Source: Pseudomonas sp. Q2-TVG4-2
GTDB taxonomy: Bacteria; Pseudomonadota; Gammaproteobacteria; Pseudomonadales; Pseudomonadaceae
Direction: 5' to 3'
Assembly (NCBI RefSeq): GCF_013620795.1
Contig: NZ_LGLW01000001.1
Location: 969,904 to 1,033,903 of the forward strand
Length of the DNA: 64,000 bases
Shown: in pieces, positions 9,422-19,847 of the stretch
Position numbering within the stretch: the stretch's first letter is position 1
How the letters are laid out: each line of letters starts with the position of its first letter
Translations under genes and position numbers: made by a program
Notes under the pieces: generated by a model
What the model was told of the DNA's origin: nothing
The model's input: the letters and a program-made list of their open reading frames with translations, nothing else
The model's database searches: none

Positions 9422-11131
9422 ATGGAATTCGACTACATCATCATCGGTGCCGGTTCGGCCGGTAACGTTCTGGCAACCCGCCTGACCGAGGACGCCGATG
9501 TCAGCGTGCTGCTGCTCGAAGCCGGAGGTCCCGATTACCGGATGGATTTTCGCACCCAGATGCCCGCCGCTCTCGCCTTTCCGCTACAGGGCCGGCGCTA
9601 CAACTGGGCCTACGAGACCGATCCAGAACCGTACATGAACAATCGCCGTATGGAATGCGGCCGGGGCAAGGGCCTGGGTGGCTCCTCGCTGATCAACGGC
9701 ATGTGCTACATCCGAGGCAACGCCCTGGATTATGACGGCTGGGCCACGACGCCCGGCCTGGAAGACTGGAGCTACCTCGACTGCCTGCCCTACTTCCGCA
9801 AGGCCGAGACCCGCGACATCGGCCCCAATGACTACCACGGCGGCGACGGCCCGGTGAGCGTGAGCACGCCAAAATCCGGCAACAACCCGCTGTTCCGCGC
9901 CATGATCGAAGCCGGCATTCAGGCTGGATATCCAGAAACCGACGACCTCAACGGCTATCGCCAGGAAGGCTTCGGCCCGATGGATCGCACGGTCACGCCC
10001 AAGGGCCGTCGCGCCAGTACTGCGCGCGGATATCTGGATATGGCGCGCGGTCGGCCGAACCTGACGATCGTCACCCATGCGTTGACCGACCGCATCCTGT
10101 TCAGCGGCAAGCGGGCCATCGGCGCCGCCTATCTGCACGGTAACGGTGACACACCGGTCATTGTGCATGCCCGGCGCGAGGTGTTGCTCTGCAGCGGCGC
10201 CATCGCCTCGCCGCAAATCCTGCAGCGCTCCGGCGTCGGCCCGGGCGCGCTGCTGCGTGAGCTCAACATCCCCATCGTGCATGAGTTGCCCGGCGTCGGC
10301 GCCAATCTGCAGGATCACCTGGAGATGTACCTGCAGTACGCCTGCAAGCAACCAGTCTCGCTTTACCCTGCGTTGCAACTGCACAACCAACCGCTGATCG
10401 GTGCCGAATGGCTGTTCCTGGGCTCGGGCGTCGGTGCCAGCAACCAGTTCGAGGCCGGCGGATTCATTCGCTCGCGCGCCGAGTTCGAGTGGCCGAACAT
10501 CCAGTACCACTTCTTGCCGGTGGCGATCAATTACAACGGCAGCAACGCGGTGAAGGAGCACGGCTTCCAGGCCCATGTCGGCTCCATGCGTTCGCCCAGC
10601 CGCGGACGTGTGCATGCCAAATCGAGGGACCCTCGGCAACACCCGAGCATCCTGTTCAATTACATGTCCTGCGAGCAGGACTGGCAGGAATTCCGCGACG
10701 GCATTCGCATCACCCGGGAGATCATGGCGCAATCGGCGCTGGATCCTTATCGCGGCCGCGAGCTGAGCCCGGGCGCCAATGTCGAGAGCGATGCCGAGCT
10801 GGACGCCTTCGTGCGCCAGCACGCCGAAACTGCGTTCCATCCCTCCTGTTCCTGCAAGATGGGCGAGGACGAGATGGCAGTGGTCGACGGCCAGGGCCGG
10901 GTGCATGGCGTGGACGGGCTTCGGGTGATCGATGCCTCGATCATGCCGCTGATCACCACCGGCAATCTCAACGCACCGACCATCATGATGGCCGAGAAGC
11001 TCGCCGACCGGATCCGCGGGCGCACTCCGCTGCCACGCAGCACGGCGCCCTACTACGTCGCCGGAACCGACCCAGTGCGCACCATGCAGCAGGCGCAACC
11101 GGTAGATCTCCACATGACCGGAAGCGTTTAG
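9422..11131 (+). CDS. betA: Choline dehydrogenase
   Basis: FAD-dependent GMC oxidoreductase that oxidises choline to betaine aldehyde at the membrane, feeding electrons to the respiratory chain. The dinucleotide fold ([16 protein letters not shown]) is at the N terminus, the GMC signature ([15 protein letters not shown]) near residue 80, and the C-terminal catalytic region contains the family pattern [12 protein letters not shown] and [15 protein letters not shown]. The 569-residue length is usual. It is the last gene of betIBA and is followed by a repeat-rich intergenic stretch. Confidence 0.96.
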   Translation: MEFDYIIIGAGSAGNVLATRLTEDADVSVLLLEAGGPDYRMDFRTQMPAALAFPLQGRRYNWAYETDPEPYMNNRRMECGRGKGLGGSSLINGMCYIRGNALDYDGWATTPGLEDWSYLDCLPYFRKAETRDIGPNDYHGGDGPVSVSTPKSGNNPLFRAMIEAGIQAGYPETDDLNGYRQEGFGPMDRTVTPKGRRASTARGYLDMARGRPNLTIVTHALTDRILFSGKRAIGAAYLHGNGDTPVIVHARREVLLCSGAIASPQILQRSGVGPGALLRELNIPIVHELPGVGANLQDHLEMYLQYACKQPVSLYPALQLHNQPLIGAEWLFLGSGVGASNQFEAGGFIRSRAEFEWPNIQYHFLPVAINYNGSNAVKEHGFQAHVGSMRSPSRGRVHAKSRDPRQHPSILFNYMSCEQDWQEFRDGIRITREIMAQSALDPYRGRELSPGANVESDAELDAFVRQHAETAFHPSCSCKMGEDEMAVVDGQGRVHGVDGLRVIDASIMPLITTGNLNAPTIMMAEKLADRIRGRTPLPRSTAPYYVAGTDPVRTMQQAQPVDLHMTGSV

Positions 11132-11146
11132 GCGCGCTCGCCTGAT

Positions 11147-11176
11147 GTAGGGTGGATGTCGCTTTTCACATCCACC
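11147..11176 (+). repeat. GTAGGGTGG dispersed hairpin repeat, copy 1
   Basis: Begins GTAGGGTGGATGT and ends ACATCCACC; the 9-bp arms GGTGGATGT/ACATCCACC are perfect around an eight-base loop. It lies 16 bases after betA, so it may also act as a 3' end hairpin. Confidence 0.75.
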
Positions 11177-11411
11177 GTTCTTCCGGCCCCGGTCTTGGCG
11201 GAACGCCTCGAGGTCTACCACAGGGCGGCGACCAGCTTGCTGGCGATCAGCCGAATCCTCGATTACACCCGGATCGCCAGCAAGCTGGCTCTACAAAATG
11301 CGCGCGGTGCCGTTCGCCTACCGGCTGCATGCCGCAACCGCCCCGGCGCGCGCTGCAGGGGCAGCCGGTCGATCTGCATATCGCGAGTGACTTAGGCGCA
11401 GGCGTCCGGCG

Positions 11412-11440
11412 GTAGGGTGGATGTGCTTTTCATATCCACC
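11412..11440 (+). repeat. GTAGGGTGG dispersed hairpin repeat, copy 2
   Basis: Same head (GTAGGGTGGATGT) and a near-identical loop to copy 1, with arms GGTGGAT/ATCCACC. The two copies point the same way and lie 265 bases apart. Confidence 0.75.
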
Positions 11441-11508
11441 TCGCTTACGAGCGCCCCTAATGACGTACCCACCCAAAAGCGTGGGGTAATCAGCACCCAC
11501 TCCGCTGC

Positions 11509-11545
11509 GGTGGGCTGAAGCAGAACGCCGCCCGGCCCACCCTAG
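11509..11545 (-). repeat. GTAGGGTGG dispersed hairpin repeat, copy 3 (long form, reversed)
   Basis: Reads GGTGGGCTGAAGC...GCCCACCCTAG on the plus strand, so the CTAGGGTGGGC head is on the minus strand. The inner part (AGAACGCCGCC) matches the long-form copies at 19848 and 28455. Confidence 0.7.
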
Positions 11546-11635
11546 CTGTCTGCACCTGATCAATGGATGCGCCGCGTGGGTGCGGCCAGGGCTGTTGAAT
11601 CGCCTGTGCCGGGGCGGCGCGTATGCAATCCAGCG

Positions 11636-12571
11636 CTAGAGCGAGGCCTTCACCGCCGCCAGCCCATCTTCACCCTCGCGGGTTGTGACGCCTTGCAACC
11701 AGCCTTCGAGCACCTCGGGATGGGCCTGTATCCATGCCTTCACCGCCGCGTCGTTGCTGGCGTTTCTGGCCAGCACCTCGTCCATGATGGCGTTCTCCAT
11801 GTCCTGGGTGAATTTCAGGTTGCTCAGCAGTTTGCCGACATTCGGGCACTGCGCGGCATAGCCCTTGCGCACCAGCGTATTGACCGTCCCACTTTCGCCG
11901 AAATAAGCCTCGCCGCCCTTGAGATACTTGATGTCGTGTTGCACGTTCATCGGGTGCGGCGTCCAGCCGAGAAAGACCACGCCCTTGTCCCGCTTAACTG
12001 CCCTGCCGACCTGCACCAGCATTGCCTGCTCGCTGGACTCGATCAACTTCCAGTCGCCAAGACCGAATTCATCGTTAGCGATCATTTTCTGGATCGTCAG
12101 GTTCGCTGGCGCACCGGCGGCAATCCCGTAAATCGTCTTGTCGAACAGATCGGCGTGCTTGTCGAGATCCTCGAAACGCTTCACGCCGGCATTCCAGACC
12201 GAGGTCGGCACCGCCAGGGTGTACTCGGTGCCGGTCAAGTTCACGCTGTGCTCGTCGATCTCACCGGTGGCCACGAACTTGTCGTAATTGTCCTGTTGCG
12301 CCGGCATCCAGTTGCCGAGGAAGACATCGACCTGATCCTTGGTCAGCCCGGCGAAGATGATCGGCACGCCCAGCGTCATGACCTGCGGCTTGTAGCCGAG
12401 GCCTTCGAGCAGCAGGCTGGCGATGCCATTGGTTACGGCAATGTCGCTCCAGCCCGGATCACCCAGGCGCACCGTGGCGCACTGTTTATCTTCGACCGCG
12501 CCCTGCGCCTGGAGACTCGTGGCGGCCAGTAACACGCTACCGGCCACAACCGCACTTATTGTTTTTCTCAT
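11636..12571 (-). CDS. choX: Choline-type ABC transporter substrate-binding protein
   Basis: Periplasmic binding protein of the ChoX group, 311 residues, with a signal peptide (MRKTISAVVAGSVLLAATSL, cleavage near LQAQG). It shares with the ChoX at 3527-4471 the patterns GDPGWSDIAVTNGIA, LLEGLGYKPQ and FLGWTPHPMN. ATG 12571 starts a normal basic-hydrophobic signal; a longer frame upstream has no such sense. It is 70 bases downstream of choline sulfatase and in the same direction, so the two are probably co-transcribed. The ligand may be choline or choline sulfate; it has no permease of its own and may use the ChoVW core. Confidence 0.87.
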   Translation of the reverse strand: MRKTISAVVAGSVLLAATSLQAQGAVEDKQCATVRLGDPGWSDIAVTNGIASLLLEGLGYKPQVMTLGVPIIFAGLTKDQVDVFLGNWMPAQQDNYDKFVATGEIDEHSVNLTGTEYTLAVPTSVWNAGVKRFEDLDKHADLFDKTIYGIAAGAPANLTIQKMIANDEFGLGDWKLIESSEQAMLVQVGRAVKRDKGVVFLGWTPHPMNVQHDIKYLKGGEAYFGESGTVNTLVRKGYAAQCPNVGKLLSNLKFTQDMENAIMDEVLARNASNDAAVKAWIQAHPEVLEGWLQGVTTREGEDGLAAVKASL

Positions 12572-12641
12572 ATCCGTCTGCCTTCTCTCTATTCGAAAGG
12601 ATTCCGTAGGCACGGCCTGGTTGCTGCCGTGTCGTAATGAT

Positions 12642-14147
12642 TCAGGGTCTAGGGTAACGTGCCTTGCGCTCGAGATCGTCCAGGTCAATGTGATTGCGCA
12701 TGTATTGCTGGCTGGCATCGACCCAGGGCTGATGGTCCCAGCTGGTCAGCTTGCCCAAGCTCAGCGCCTCTCTGACGAGACGTCGGCGGCGCTGGCTATC
12801 GAGCACTTGTTGATGGATTGCGGGCATGTTCCAGCGCTGCCGCGCCTCGGTCAGAAACGCCTCGGCCACCGTCTCGTGATCGGCCGAGCCGACCAGGTTT
12901 TCGCGCTCCAGCGGATCATTGACCAAATCGAACAACAGGCAGGGATCCTGTTCCGAATAGATGAACTTGTAGGCCCCGCGGCGGATCATCATCAGCGGGC
13001 TGGTGGTGCCTTCAGCCATGTATTCGCCGATCACTTCGTCATGGCCCTCGTGGCCGGTCAGGTGCGGCAACAACGAGCGGCCATCGAGCGGCAGGTTGGC
13101 CTCCAGCGTGCCGCCGGCCAGCTCGACCAGGGTCGGCAACAGGTCGGCGGTCGACACCGAGGCGCCGATTCGTGCCGGATCGATGCCAGGGGCACGGATG
13201 ATCAGCGGCACGCGAGCCGCCATCTCGAACCAGTGCATCTTGTACCAGAGGCCACGTTCGCCCAGCTGGTCGCCGTGGTCGCCAGAGAACACAACGATCG
13301 TGTCCTCGGCTAGGCCGCACGCCTCAAGCGTCTTCAACAGCTTGCCGACGTTGTCATCGATGTAGCTGCAAGCACCGAAGTAAGCGCGCCGGGCATCCTT
13401 GATTTTCTGTTCGGGCAGCGACTTGCCCCACAGGTCGATGACCTTGAGCAGGCGCTGCGAGTGCGGATCTTGCTCGTCCTGAGCGATATCCTGGCGCGGC
13501 AGCGGAATGTCCTCGTCCTGATAGCGGTTCCAGTACTCCTCTGGAATGGTGTAGGGGTCGTGAGGATGGGTCATCGACACCGTCAGGCAGAACGGCTTGC
13601 CATCTTCCGCCCGAACGAAGTCGTAGAGGTACTGTTGCGCCTTGAACACCACCTCCTCATCGAAATCCATCTGGTTGGTGCGCACGCTGGGCCCAGCCTG
13701 CAACACGGAGGACATGTTGTGATACCAGCTCAGGCGTACGTCCGGCTCGTCCCAGTTCACCGCCCAGCCGTAATCGGCCGGGTAGATATCGCTGGTCAGC
13801 CGCTCCTCATAGCCATGCAGCTGGTCCGGGCCGCAGAAATGCATCTTGCCGGACAGTGCTGTGTGGTAACCGAGCCGGCGCAGGTAGTGCGCGTAGGTCG
13901 GCACGTCGGCAGGAAAGTCGGCGGCATTGTCGTAGGCGCCGATCTTGCTGGGCAGCTGGCCGCTGACCAGGGTGAAGCGCGACGGTGCGCAGAGCGGGCT
14001 ATTGCAATACGCCGAATCGAACACCACGCCTTCGGTCGCCAGACGCGAAAGGTTCGGCAATTTGATCGGCGATGCCGGGTCATGCATCGGCAGGATTGGC
14101 GCGGCCATCTGATCGGCCATGATGAATAGTATGTTTGGGCGCTTCAT
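12642..14147 (-). CDS. betC: Choline sulfatase
   Basis: Hydrolyses choline-O-sulfate to choline and sulfate, supplying betA/betB with substrate. The chain starts MKRPNILFIMADQMAAP, carrying the Asp-Gln metal-site pattern of type I sulfatases, and has the formylglycine signature CAPSR at residues 53-57, where the Cys is oxidised by a maturation enzyme. A second metal site is in VVFSGDHGDQLGERG. The C-terminal choline-sulfatase domain is present (501 residues). Start: ATG 14147 gives the usual N terminus; ATG 14162 would add five residues, and neither has a strong ribosome site. The gene is divergent from a LysR regulator and followed by choX. Confidence 0.95.
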   Translation of the reverse strand: MKRPNILFIMADQMAAPILPMHDPASPIKLPNLSRLATEGVVFDSAYCNSPLCAPSRFTLVSGQLPSKIGAYDNAADFPADVPTYAHYLRRLGYHTALSGKMHFCGPDQLHGYEERLTSDIYPADYGWAVNWDEPDVRLSWYHNMSSVLQAGPSVRTNQMDFDEEVVFKAQQYLYDFVRAEDGKPFCLTVSMTHPHDPYTIPEEYWNRYQDEDIPLPRQDIAQDEQDPHSQRLLKVIDLWGKSLPEQKIKDARRAYFGACSYIDDNVGKLLKTLEACGLAEDTIVVFSGDHGDQLGERGLWYKMHWFEMAARVPLIIRAPGIDPARIGASVSTADLLPTLVELAGGTLEANLPLDGRSLLPHLTGHEGHDEVIGEYMAEGTTSPLMMIRRGAYKFIYSEQDPCLLFDLVNDPLERENLVGSADHETVAEAFLTEARQRWNMPAIHQQVLDSQRRRRLVREALSLGKLTSWDHQPWVDASQQYMRNHIDLDDLERKARYPRP

Positions 14148-14258
14148 ATCCGAGTGGTCCATGTCTGGTTTTTATGCGAGATTGCTTCGAACACAGTCTG
14201 GACCCTGAAACGCTGCGGTAAACCCGGCTGCAGGATATGCCTAGGATAAGTACAGCTA

Positions 14259-15170
14259 ATGCGTAATCAGATCGACCAAATCCCCCTTGATGCGCTACGG
14301 GTATTCGAATCCGCCGCTCGCCTGCAGAGCTTCACCGCCGCAGCGCTGGAACTGGGGAGCACGCAGCCGGCGATCAGTCAGCAGATCAAGCGTCTGGAGC
14401 ACCAGCTGGCGGCCCGTCTGTTCGACCGTGTCTACCGCGGCATCGTCCTCACCGAGGCCGGCGAGCTGCTACTGGGCTATGTGCAGCAAGGCCTGGGCAC
14501 GCTCGACGCAGGCATCGCCGCGGTCACCACAAAGCAGCAGCACGAGGTGCTCCAGGTCGCCACCGACTTCGCCTTTGCGGCGTACTGGCTGATGCCGCGC
14601 CTGGAGCGCTTCCACCAGCTTCATCCCGAGGTGGATGTCAGCCTGGTGACCAGCGAGCGCGGCCTGGGAGCGCTGCCATCGGAAACCGACGTGGCCATCG
14701 TCTTCGGCGATGGACGCTCCAAACATGGCGAGACGCATCTGCTGTTTCACGAAGAGGTGTACCCCGTCTGCAGCCCGCAGTTGCTCAAGGATCAGCCCGC
14801 GCCCTTGCCGCCGTCCGCATTGGCGCGGCTGCCGCTGCTGCATCTGCGACCGGAAAGCCGCTCGCGCTGGCTCGACTGGAGCAGCCTGTTTCGCGCGCTG
14901 GGTATCGCCGAGCTCCCCGGCTCGGGCATGTTGCGCTTCGACAATTACACGCTACTGGTCCAGGCGGCGATTGCCGGCCAGGGCGTCGCCATCGGTTGGC
15001 GTCATCTGGTCGATGAACTGATAGCCCAAGGCCTGCTCTGCCGCGTCTGCACGACAAGCGTGAAAACCGAGTTCGGCTATTACGTGGTGCTTCCTGAGCG
15101 TAAACGGCGCCAGCGCCTGATCGGCACCTTCGTGACCTGGCTCCAGGCCGAACTGGCCGACGACCCTTGA
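14259..15170 (+). CDS. LysR-family regulator, probably of choline sulfate use
   Basis: 303-residue LysR-type transcription factor. The winged helix-turn-helix is at residues 1-65 (start MRNQIDQIPLDALRVFESAA; recognition helix in GSTQPAISQQIKRLEHQL), followed by an effector-binding domain with a periplasmic-binding fold. It is transcribed away from betC with a 96- to 111-base shared promoter region, the standard layout for a LysR protein that controls its divergent neighbour. A role in choline-sulfate induction of betC-choX is inferred from that. Not a BetI relative. Confidence 0.88.
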   Translation: MRNQIDQIPLDALRVFESAARLQSFTAAALELGSTQPAISQQIKRLEHQLAARLFDRVYRGIVLTEAGELLLGYVQQGLGTLDAGIAAVTTKQQHEVLQVATDFAFAAYWLMPRLERFHQLHPEVDVSLVTSERGLGALPSETDVAIVFGDGRSKHGETHLLFHEEVYPVCSPQLLKDQPAPLPPSALARLPLLHLRPESRSRWLDWSSLFRALGIAELPGSGMLRFDNYTLLVQAAIAGQGVAIGWRHLVDELIAQGLLCRVCTTSVKTEFGYYVVLPERKRRQRLIGTFVTWLQAELADDP

Positions 15171-15324
15171 ACACAGTCGACCATCCGCCCGAAACGCAAC
15201 GAATCTGCACCAACAGGGTGCTTTGCTCGCTAGAACGCACTATCGCAAGGCAAATGCGCTTTGCTAGAGTCGGCGGCCTACCATTTTTTCATGACCGCTA
15301 ATGGCGGTAATCGAGGCCATTTAA

Positions 15325-16662
<1,338 letters not shown>

Positions 16663-16699
16663 AAGAGCGGCAAGCTTCAAGCCGAAAGCTGCAAGAAAA

Positions 16700-16736
16700 A
16701 GCCCCCGTCGGATCGTCCGGTGGGGGCTCTTCTTTT
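16700..16736 (+). terminator. Intrinsic terminator after gdhA
   Basis: AGCCCCC (16700-16706) pairs with GGGGGCT (16722-16728), with an inner CGGA/TCCG stem, and is followed by CTTCTTTT. A run of A before the stem could serve the minus strand as well. Confidence 0.85.
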
Positions 16737-16758
16737 GGGAAACAGAAAGCGGGAATCG

Positions 16759-16796
16759 TTGGTGGGCTGAAGCGGAGCGCCGCGACCCGCCCTGCG
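16759..16796 (-). repeat. GTAGGGTGG dispersed repeat, degenerate copy
   Basis: TTGGTGGGCTGAAGCGGAGCGCC...GACCCGCCCTGCG resembles the long-form copies at 11509 and 28455 but its GCCCACCCTAC end has diverged. It lies between the gdhA terminator and the fpr gene end. Confidence 0.5.
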
Positions 16797-16823
16797 CTGC
16801 TGGGCACTTCCAGCCTCACGTAC

Positions 16824-17600
16824 CTACCAATAATTTTCCACGGCCACCTGCCCGGGCCGCCGGGTCAGACTCAGGTTGAGATCGCGCGCCTTGAGGATGG
16901 TGCGGGTGTCCTCGATCATCTGCGGGTTGCCGCAGAGCATGATCCGCGAGTGCTCGGGCTCCAGCTTCAGGCCGGCAGCACCCTCCAGTTCGCCGCTCTC
17001 GATCAGCCTGGTAATGCGCCCATGCAAGGCGCCGGGCGCCTTTTCGCGGGTAATCACCGGTAGATAGGTGAGTTTGCCGCCCAGACCTTCCAGATAATCA
17101 CGCTGCGGCAGCTCGCGGATCAGCGTCTGATAGGCCAGCTCGGATGCCGTGCGCGCACTGTAGACCAGCACGATCCGCTCGAATCGCTGCCAGACCTCGA
17201 AGTCCTGCAAAATCGAAAGAAACGGTGCAAGACCGGTACCTGTGCCCAGTAGCCACAAGTCGCGGCCGTCAATGAAACGATCCAGGGTAAGAAAGCCGAA
17301 CGCCTGCTTGTCCACCAGCAACTCATCGCCGGGCTTCAGGCGGCTGAGTTCGCTGGTGAACTCGCCATCCGGCACCACAATGGAAAAGAAGTCGAGAAAC
17401 TCGTCATGGGGCGCCGAAACCATCGAATAAGCGCGCCAGACGATGTTGCCACTGGGTTTGCGCACACCGAGGCGGGCGAACTGCCCGGCCGTGAAACGGA
17501 AACCGGGGTCGCGGGTCGTGCGCAAGGTGAATAGCGTGGGGGTCAACGTCTGCACCTCGAGCAGACGCTGACGGGTGAACTTCTCTTCGCTGACGGTCAT
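16824..17600 (-). CDS. fpr: Ferredoxin/flavodoxin-NADP+ reductase
   Basis: FAD enzyme that moves electrons between NADPH and ferredoxin or flavodoxin; in Pseudomonas it serves iron-sulfur metabolism and oxidative stress. 258 residues, matching bacterial subclass I/II reductases. The FAD motif RAYSMVSAP starts at Arg 56 and the NADP motif GTGTGLAPFLSI is in the middle; the C terminus ends in ENYW with an aromatic residue stacking on the flavin. ATG 17600 has GGAG upstream; a longer in-frame start at 17675 has no support. It is divergent from rlmG. Confidence 0.95.
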   Translation of the reverse strand: MTVSEEKFTRQRLLEVQTLTPTLFTLRTTRDPGFRFTAGQFARLGVRKPSGNIVWRAYSMVSAPHDEFLDFFSIVVPDGEFTSELSRLKPGDELLVDKQAFGFLTLDRFIDGRDLWLLGTGTGLAPFLSILQDFEVWQRFERIVLVYSARTASELAYQTLIRELPQRDYLEGLGGKLTYLPVITREKAPGALHGRITRLIESGELEGAAGLKLEPEHSRIMLCGNPQMIEDTRTILKARDLNLSLTRRPGQVAVENYW

Positions 17601-17686
17601 ACTTCGCTCCCTTCGCGGACATCTGCGGGTTCGAGGGTTGTACCCTTGATACTCCATTCCGACGCCCACAAACACCGCCAGTTCTT

Positions 17687-18814
17687 ATGCCTATTCTCGA
17701 ATCCGCCTACGCCCGCCTCAACCTGATCCGCCAGCCGGAACAGCCCAACGAACCCTTGCAGGCCTTCGATGCGGCAGACGAATACCTGTTGGCGCAGCTG
17801 CATGAGCAGGGCTTGCCGGCGTCGACGCGGCTGCTGGTCCTGAATGACAGCTTCGGCGCGCTGGCTTGTTCCCTGGCTCATCACGCCCATGTCACCAGCA
17901 GTGGCGATTCCCACCTGGCGCATCTGGCGCTCGAAAAGAACCTGCAACGCAATGCACTCCCCAGTGACGCCGTGACCTTCGCTCCGGCCAGCGAAGTCGC
18001 GCAGGGCCCGTTCGACCGGGTGCTGATACGCGTGCCCAAGACCCTTGCCCTGCTGGAAGAGCAGCTGATCCGGCTGCACGGCCAACTGGCGCCGGGTGCC
18101 CAGGTGGTCGCCGCCGCGATGATCAAGCATCTACCGCGCGCGGCGGGCGACTTGCTGGAGCAGTACATCGGCCCGGTGCAGGCCTCGCTAGCCGTAAAGA
18201 AGGCACGTCTGCTGACCGCTACGCCAGTGGAGAAGCCAGCACCCCGCTCGCCCTACCCGACCCGCTACCGCGTCGATCAGCCGGGTCTGGAATTGATCAA
18301 TCACGCCAATTTGTTCTGCCGGGAAGACCTCGACATCGGCACCCGCGCCTTTCTCCCGCATCTGCCCAAGGCGCTCGGCAACCTACGCGTAGCCGACCTG
18401 GGCTGCGGCAACGGCGTGCTCGGTATCGTCTATGCGCTGGGCAATCCGCAGGCCGAGCTGACGCTGGTGGATGAAAGCTACATGGCGGTGCAGTCGGCGC
18501 GCGAGAACTGGCAGGCGATCCACGGAGAGCGTCCCGTCGATATCCGTGCCGGCGATGGGCTGGCCGAGCAGCCGATGGATTCGCTGGATCTGGTGCTGTG
18601 CAATCCGCCGTTCCACCAGCAGCAGGTGGTGGGTGATTTTCTCGCCTGGCGGATGTTCACCCAGGCCAAAACAGCGCTGGCCAAGGGCGGCGAGCTGTGG
18701 ATCGTCGGCAACCGTCACCTCGGTTATCACCTCAAACTCAAGCGGCTGTTCGGCAAGGTCGAGCAGGTCGCGGCGACGCCCAAGTTCGTCATCCTGCGGG
18801 CGATCAAGCCGTGA
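17687..18814 (+). CDS. rlmG: 23S rRNA (guanine-N2) methyltransferase RlmG
   Basis: Methylates G1835 of 23S rRNA using S-adenosylmethionine. 375 residues with the RsmC/RlmG layout: a degenerate N-terminal methyltransferase-like domain and a catalytic C-terminal domain with the SAM motif VADLGCGNGVLGI and the catalytic LVLCNPPFHQ motif (NPPF of N2-guanine methylases). The 3' end overlaps the GTG start of the MerR gene, suggesting coupling. RsmC is the nearest alternative, but the length and N terminus favour RlmG. Confidence 0.9.
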   Translation: MPILESAYARLNLIRQPEQPNEPLQAFDAADEYLLAQLHEQGLPASTRLLVLNDSFGALACSLAHHAHVTSSGDSHLAHLALEKNLQRNALPSDAVTFAPASEVAQGPFDRVLIRVPKTLALLEEQLIRLHGQLAPGAQVVAAAMIKHLPRAAGDLLEQYIGPVQASLAVKKARLLTATPVEKPAPRSPYPTRYRVDQPGLELINHANLFCREDLDIGTRAFLPHLPKALGNLRVADLGCGNGVLGIVYALGNPQAELTLVDESYMAVQSARENWQAIHGERPVDIRAGDGLAEQPMDSLDLVLCNPPFHQQQVVGDFLAWRMFTQAKTALAKGGELWIVGNRHLGYHLKLKRLFGKVEQVAATPKFVILRAIKP

Positions 18815-19188
18815 GCGAGGCGCCGGTTCGGCTGAGCATCCAGCAGTTCGCCGCGCGAACCGGCCTGTCTGCCGACACCCTGCGCTATTACGAAAAAATC
18901 GGCCTGCTGCGCCATGTCGCTCGGGACGCGAGCGGCTTTCGTGTCTACGGGCCACGCGACCTTGAATGGGTCGGCTTCATCCTGCGCCTGAAGGACACCG
19001 GCATGGCGCTGGATGACATCATTCGCTATGCCGATCTACGTGAAGACGGCGATTCCACCCTTACGGCGCGCCAGGCATTGCTCGAAGCCCATGCGGCCAA
19101 GTTGCAGGCGCGCCTCGAGCGCGACCGCGAGCATCTGGACGCACTGCAGGCAAAGATCGAGCGGTACCGCCAGCAAACGACCTATTGA
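18811..19188 (+). CDS. MerR-family transcription regulator
   Basis: 125-residue MerR protein: a winged helix-turn-helix (LSIQQFAARTGLSADTLRYY), the usual EKIGLL segment, and a long C-terminal coiled coil for dimerisation. It has no cysteine, so it is not a metal or thiol sensor of the MerR/SoxR type and more likely senses a small organic compound or aldehyde. Start GTG 18811 overlaps the rlmG stop (GTGA). A MerR-type operator-promoter lies directly after it, ahead of the small decarboxylase-like gene, which is its likely target. Confidence 0.88.
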   Translation: MSEAPVRLSIQQFAARTGLSADTLRYYEKIGLLRHVARDASGFRVYGPRDLEWVGFILRLKDTGMALDDIIRYADLREDGDSTLTARQALLEAHAAKLQARLERDREHLDALQAKIERYRQQTTY

Positions 19189-19215
19189 CTTGGAGTTGAC
19201 TCCAACCCGCAGGCT
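19185..19215 (+). promoter_or_regulatory. MerR-type operator-promoter
   Basis: TTGGAGT-TG-ACTCCAA (19190-19205) is a perfect 7-bp inverted repeat just after a -35 TTGACT (19185-19190). A weak -10 (CAGGCT, 19210-19215) is 19 bp away, the long spacer on which MerR proteins act. The palindrome sits in the spacer and the target gene starts at 19245. Confidence 0.75.
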
Positions 19216-19244
19216 CTTCCTCTAACACTCGAGAGGAACGCGCC

Positions 19245-19634
19245 ATGCCTGCATCAACCCGCTACACCGAAGGCCTAGCCAAGCTTGAGCAGATCGACGG
19301 TGAGGCCGGCCGAAAGGTCATCGACAGCCTGCAAGCCATCGCCCCGGATCTCGCCCGTTACGTCATCGAGTTTCCCTTCGGCGATATCTACCAGCGCCCC
19401 GGCCTCGACCTGACACAGCGGGAGCTGGCCACAGTCGCGGCATTGACGGCACTCGGACACTGCCAACCGCAGCTGGCGGTGCATATCCATGGCGCGTTGA
19501 ATGTCGGCTGCACACCGGAACAGATCATTGAGGTGATCATCCAGATGGCCGTCTATGCTGGTTTTCCCGCGGCGCTCAACGGCATGTCGACAGCAAAGAC
19601 GGTATTTGCCGAACGCGGCCTGCTGCCTGCATGA
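19245..19634 (+). CDS. Carboxymuconolactone decarboxylase-like protein
   Basis: 129-residue protein of the CMD/AhpD-like fold. The core helix [20 protein letters not shown] and the ending [19 protein letters not shown] are typical of gamma-carboxymuconolactone decarboxylase-like proteins often found with a MerR regulator. It lacks the CxxC of AhpD peroxidase partners, so a peroxidase role is unlikely; the true substrate is unknown. It lies directly behind the MerR-type promoter, and an AGAGGA ribosome site precedes its ATG. Confidence 0.82.
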   Translation: MPASTRYTEGLAKLEQIDGEAGRKVIDSLQAIAPDLARYVIEFPFGDIYQRPGLDLTQRELATVAALTALGHCQPQLAVHIHGALNVGCTPEQIIEVIIQMAVYAGFPAALNGMSTAKTVFAERGLLPA

Positions 19635-19795
19635 GCATAGCTATTCGCCCACACTTAAACGCTTCGCGACCAAGCTCGCTCCTACGCGGCCGCTGAGGTT
19701 TCAATTGCAGGAGCGAGGGGGCCACCTAGTTCTTGCCCGCGAGGCGGCATAGTCACGATGTCGATGTTCCTGACTGTTTCTCCTCAACGCAGTGC

Positions 19796-19817
19796 GTAGG
19801 GTGGGCTTCAGCCCACC
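19796..19817 (+). repeat. GTAGGGTGG dispersed hairpin repeat, short form
   Basis: Head GTAGGGTGGGC and tail GCCCACC with only four loop bases (TTCA). The same unit appears without change at 28509-28530, about 8.7 kb away. Confidence 0.8.
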
Positions 19818-19847
19818 AGAGACGCCACGCTTCGCCCCCTTTCGCGA

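Larger units (their letters stand above)
11132..11635. other. Repeat-rich intergenic region between betA and choX-like gene
   Basis: About 500 bases separate the convergent betA and binding-protein genes. The stretch has three copies of the dispersed GTAGGGTGG hairpin family (listed separately). Short open frames here are built largely from the repeats and have no recognisable protein features, so I annotate no gene. No clear T-rich terminator is visible; the hairpins themselves may end transcription from both sides. Confidence 0.6.

Noticed and set aside
9584..11221. A 545-residue open frame on the minus strand across betA
   Set aside because: It is a shadow of betA in GC-rich DNA: betA has full GMC motifs, and the antisense protein has no domain sense.
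11152..11563. Short open frames after betA
   Set aside because: They are made of the dispersed hairpin repeats and low-complexity sequence between them.
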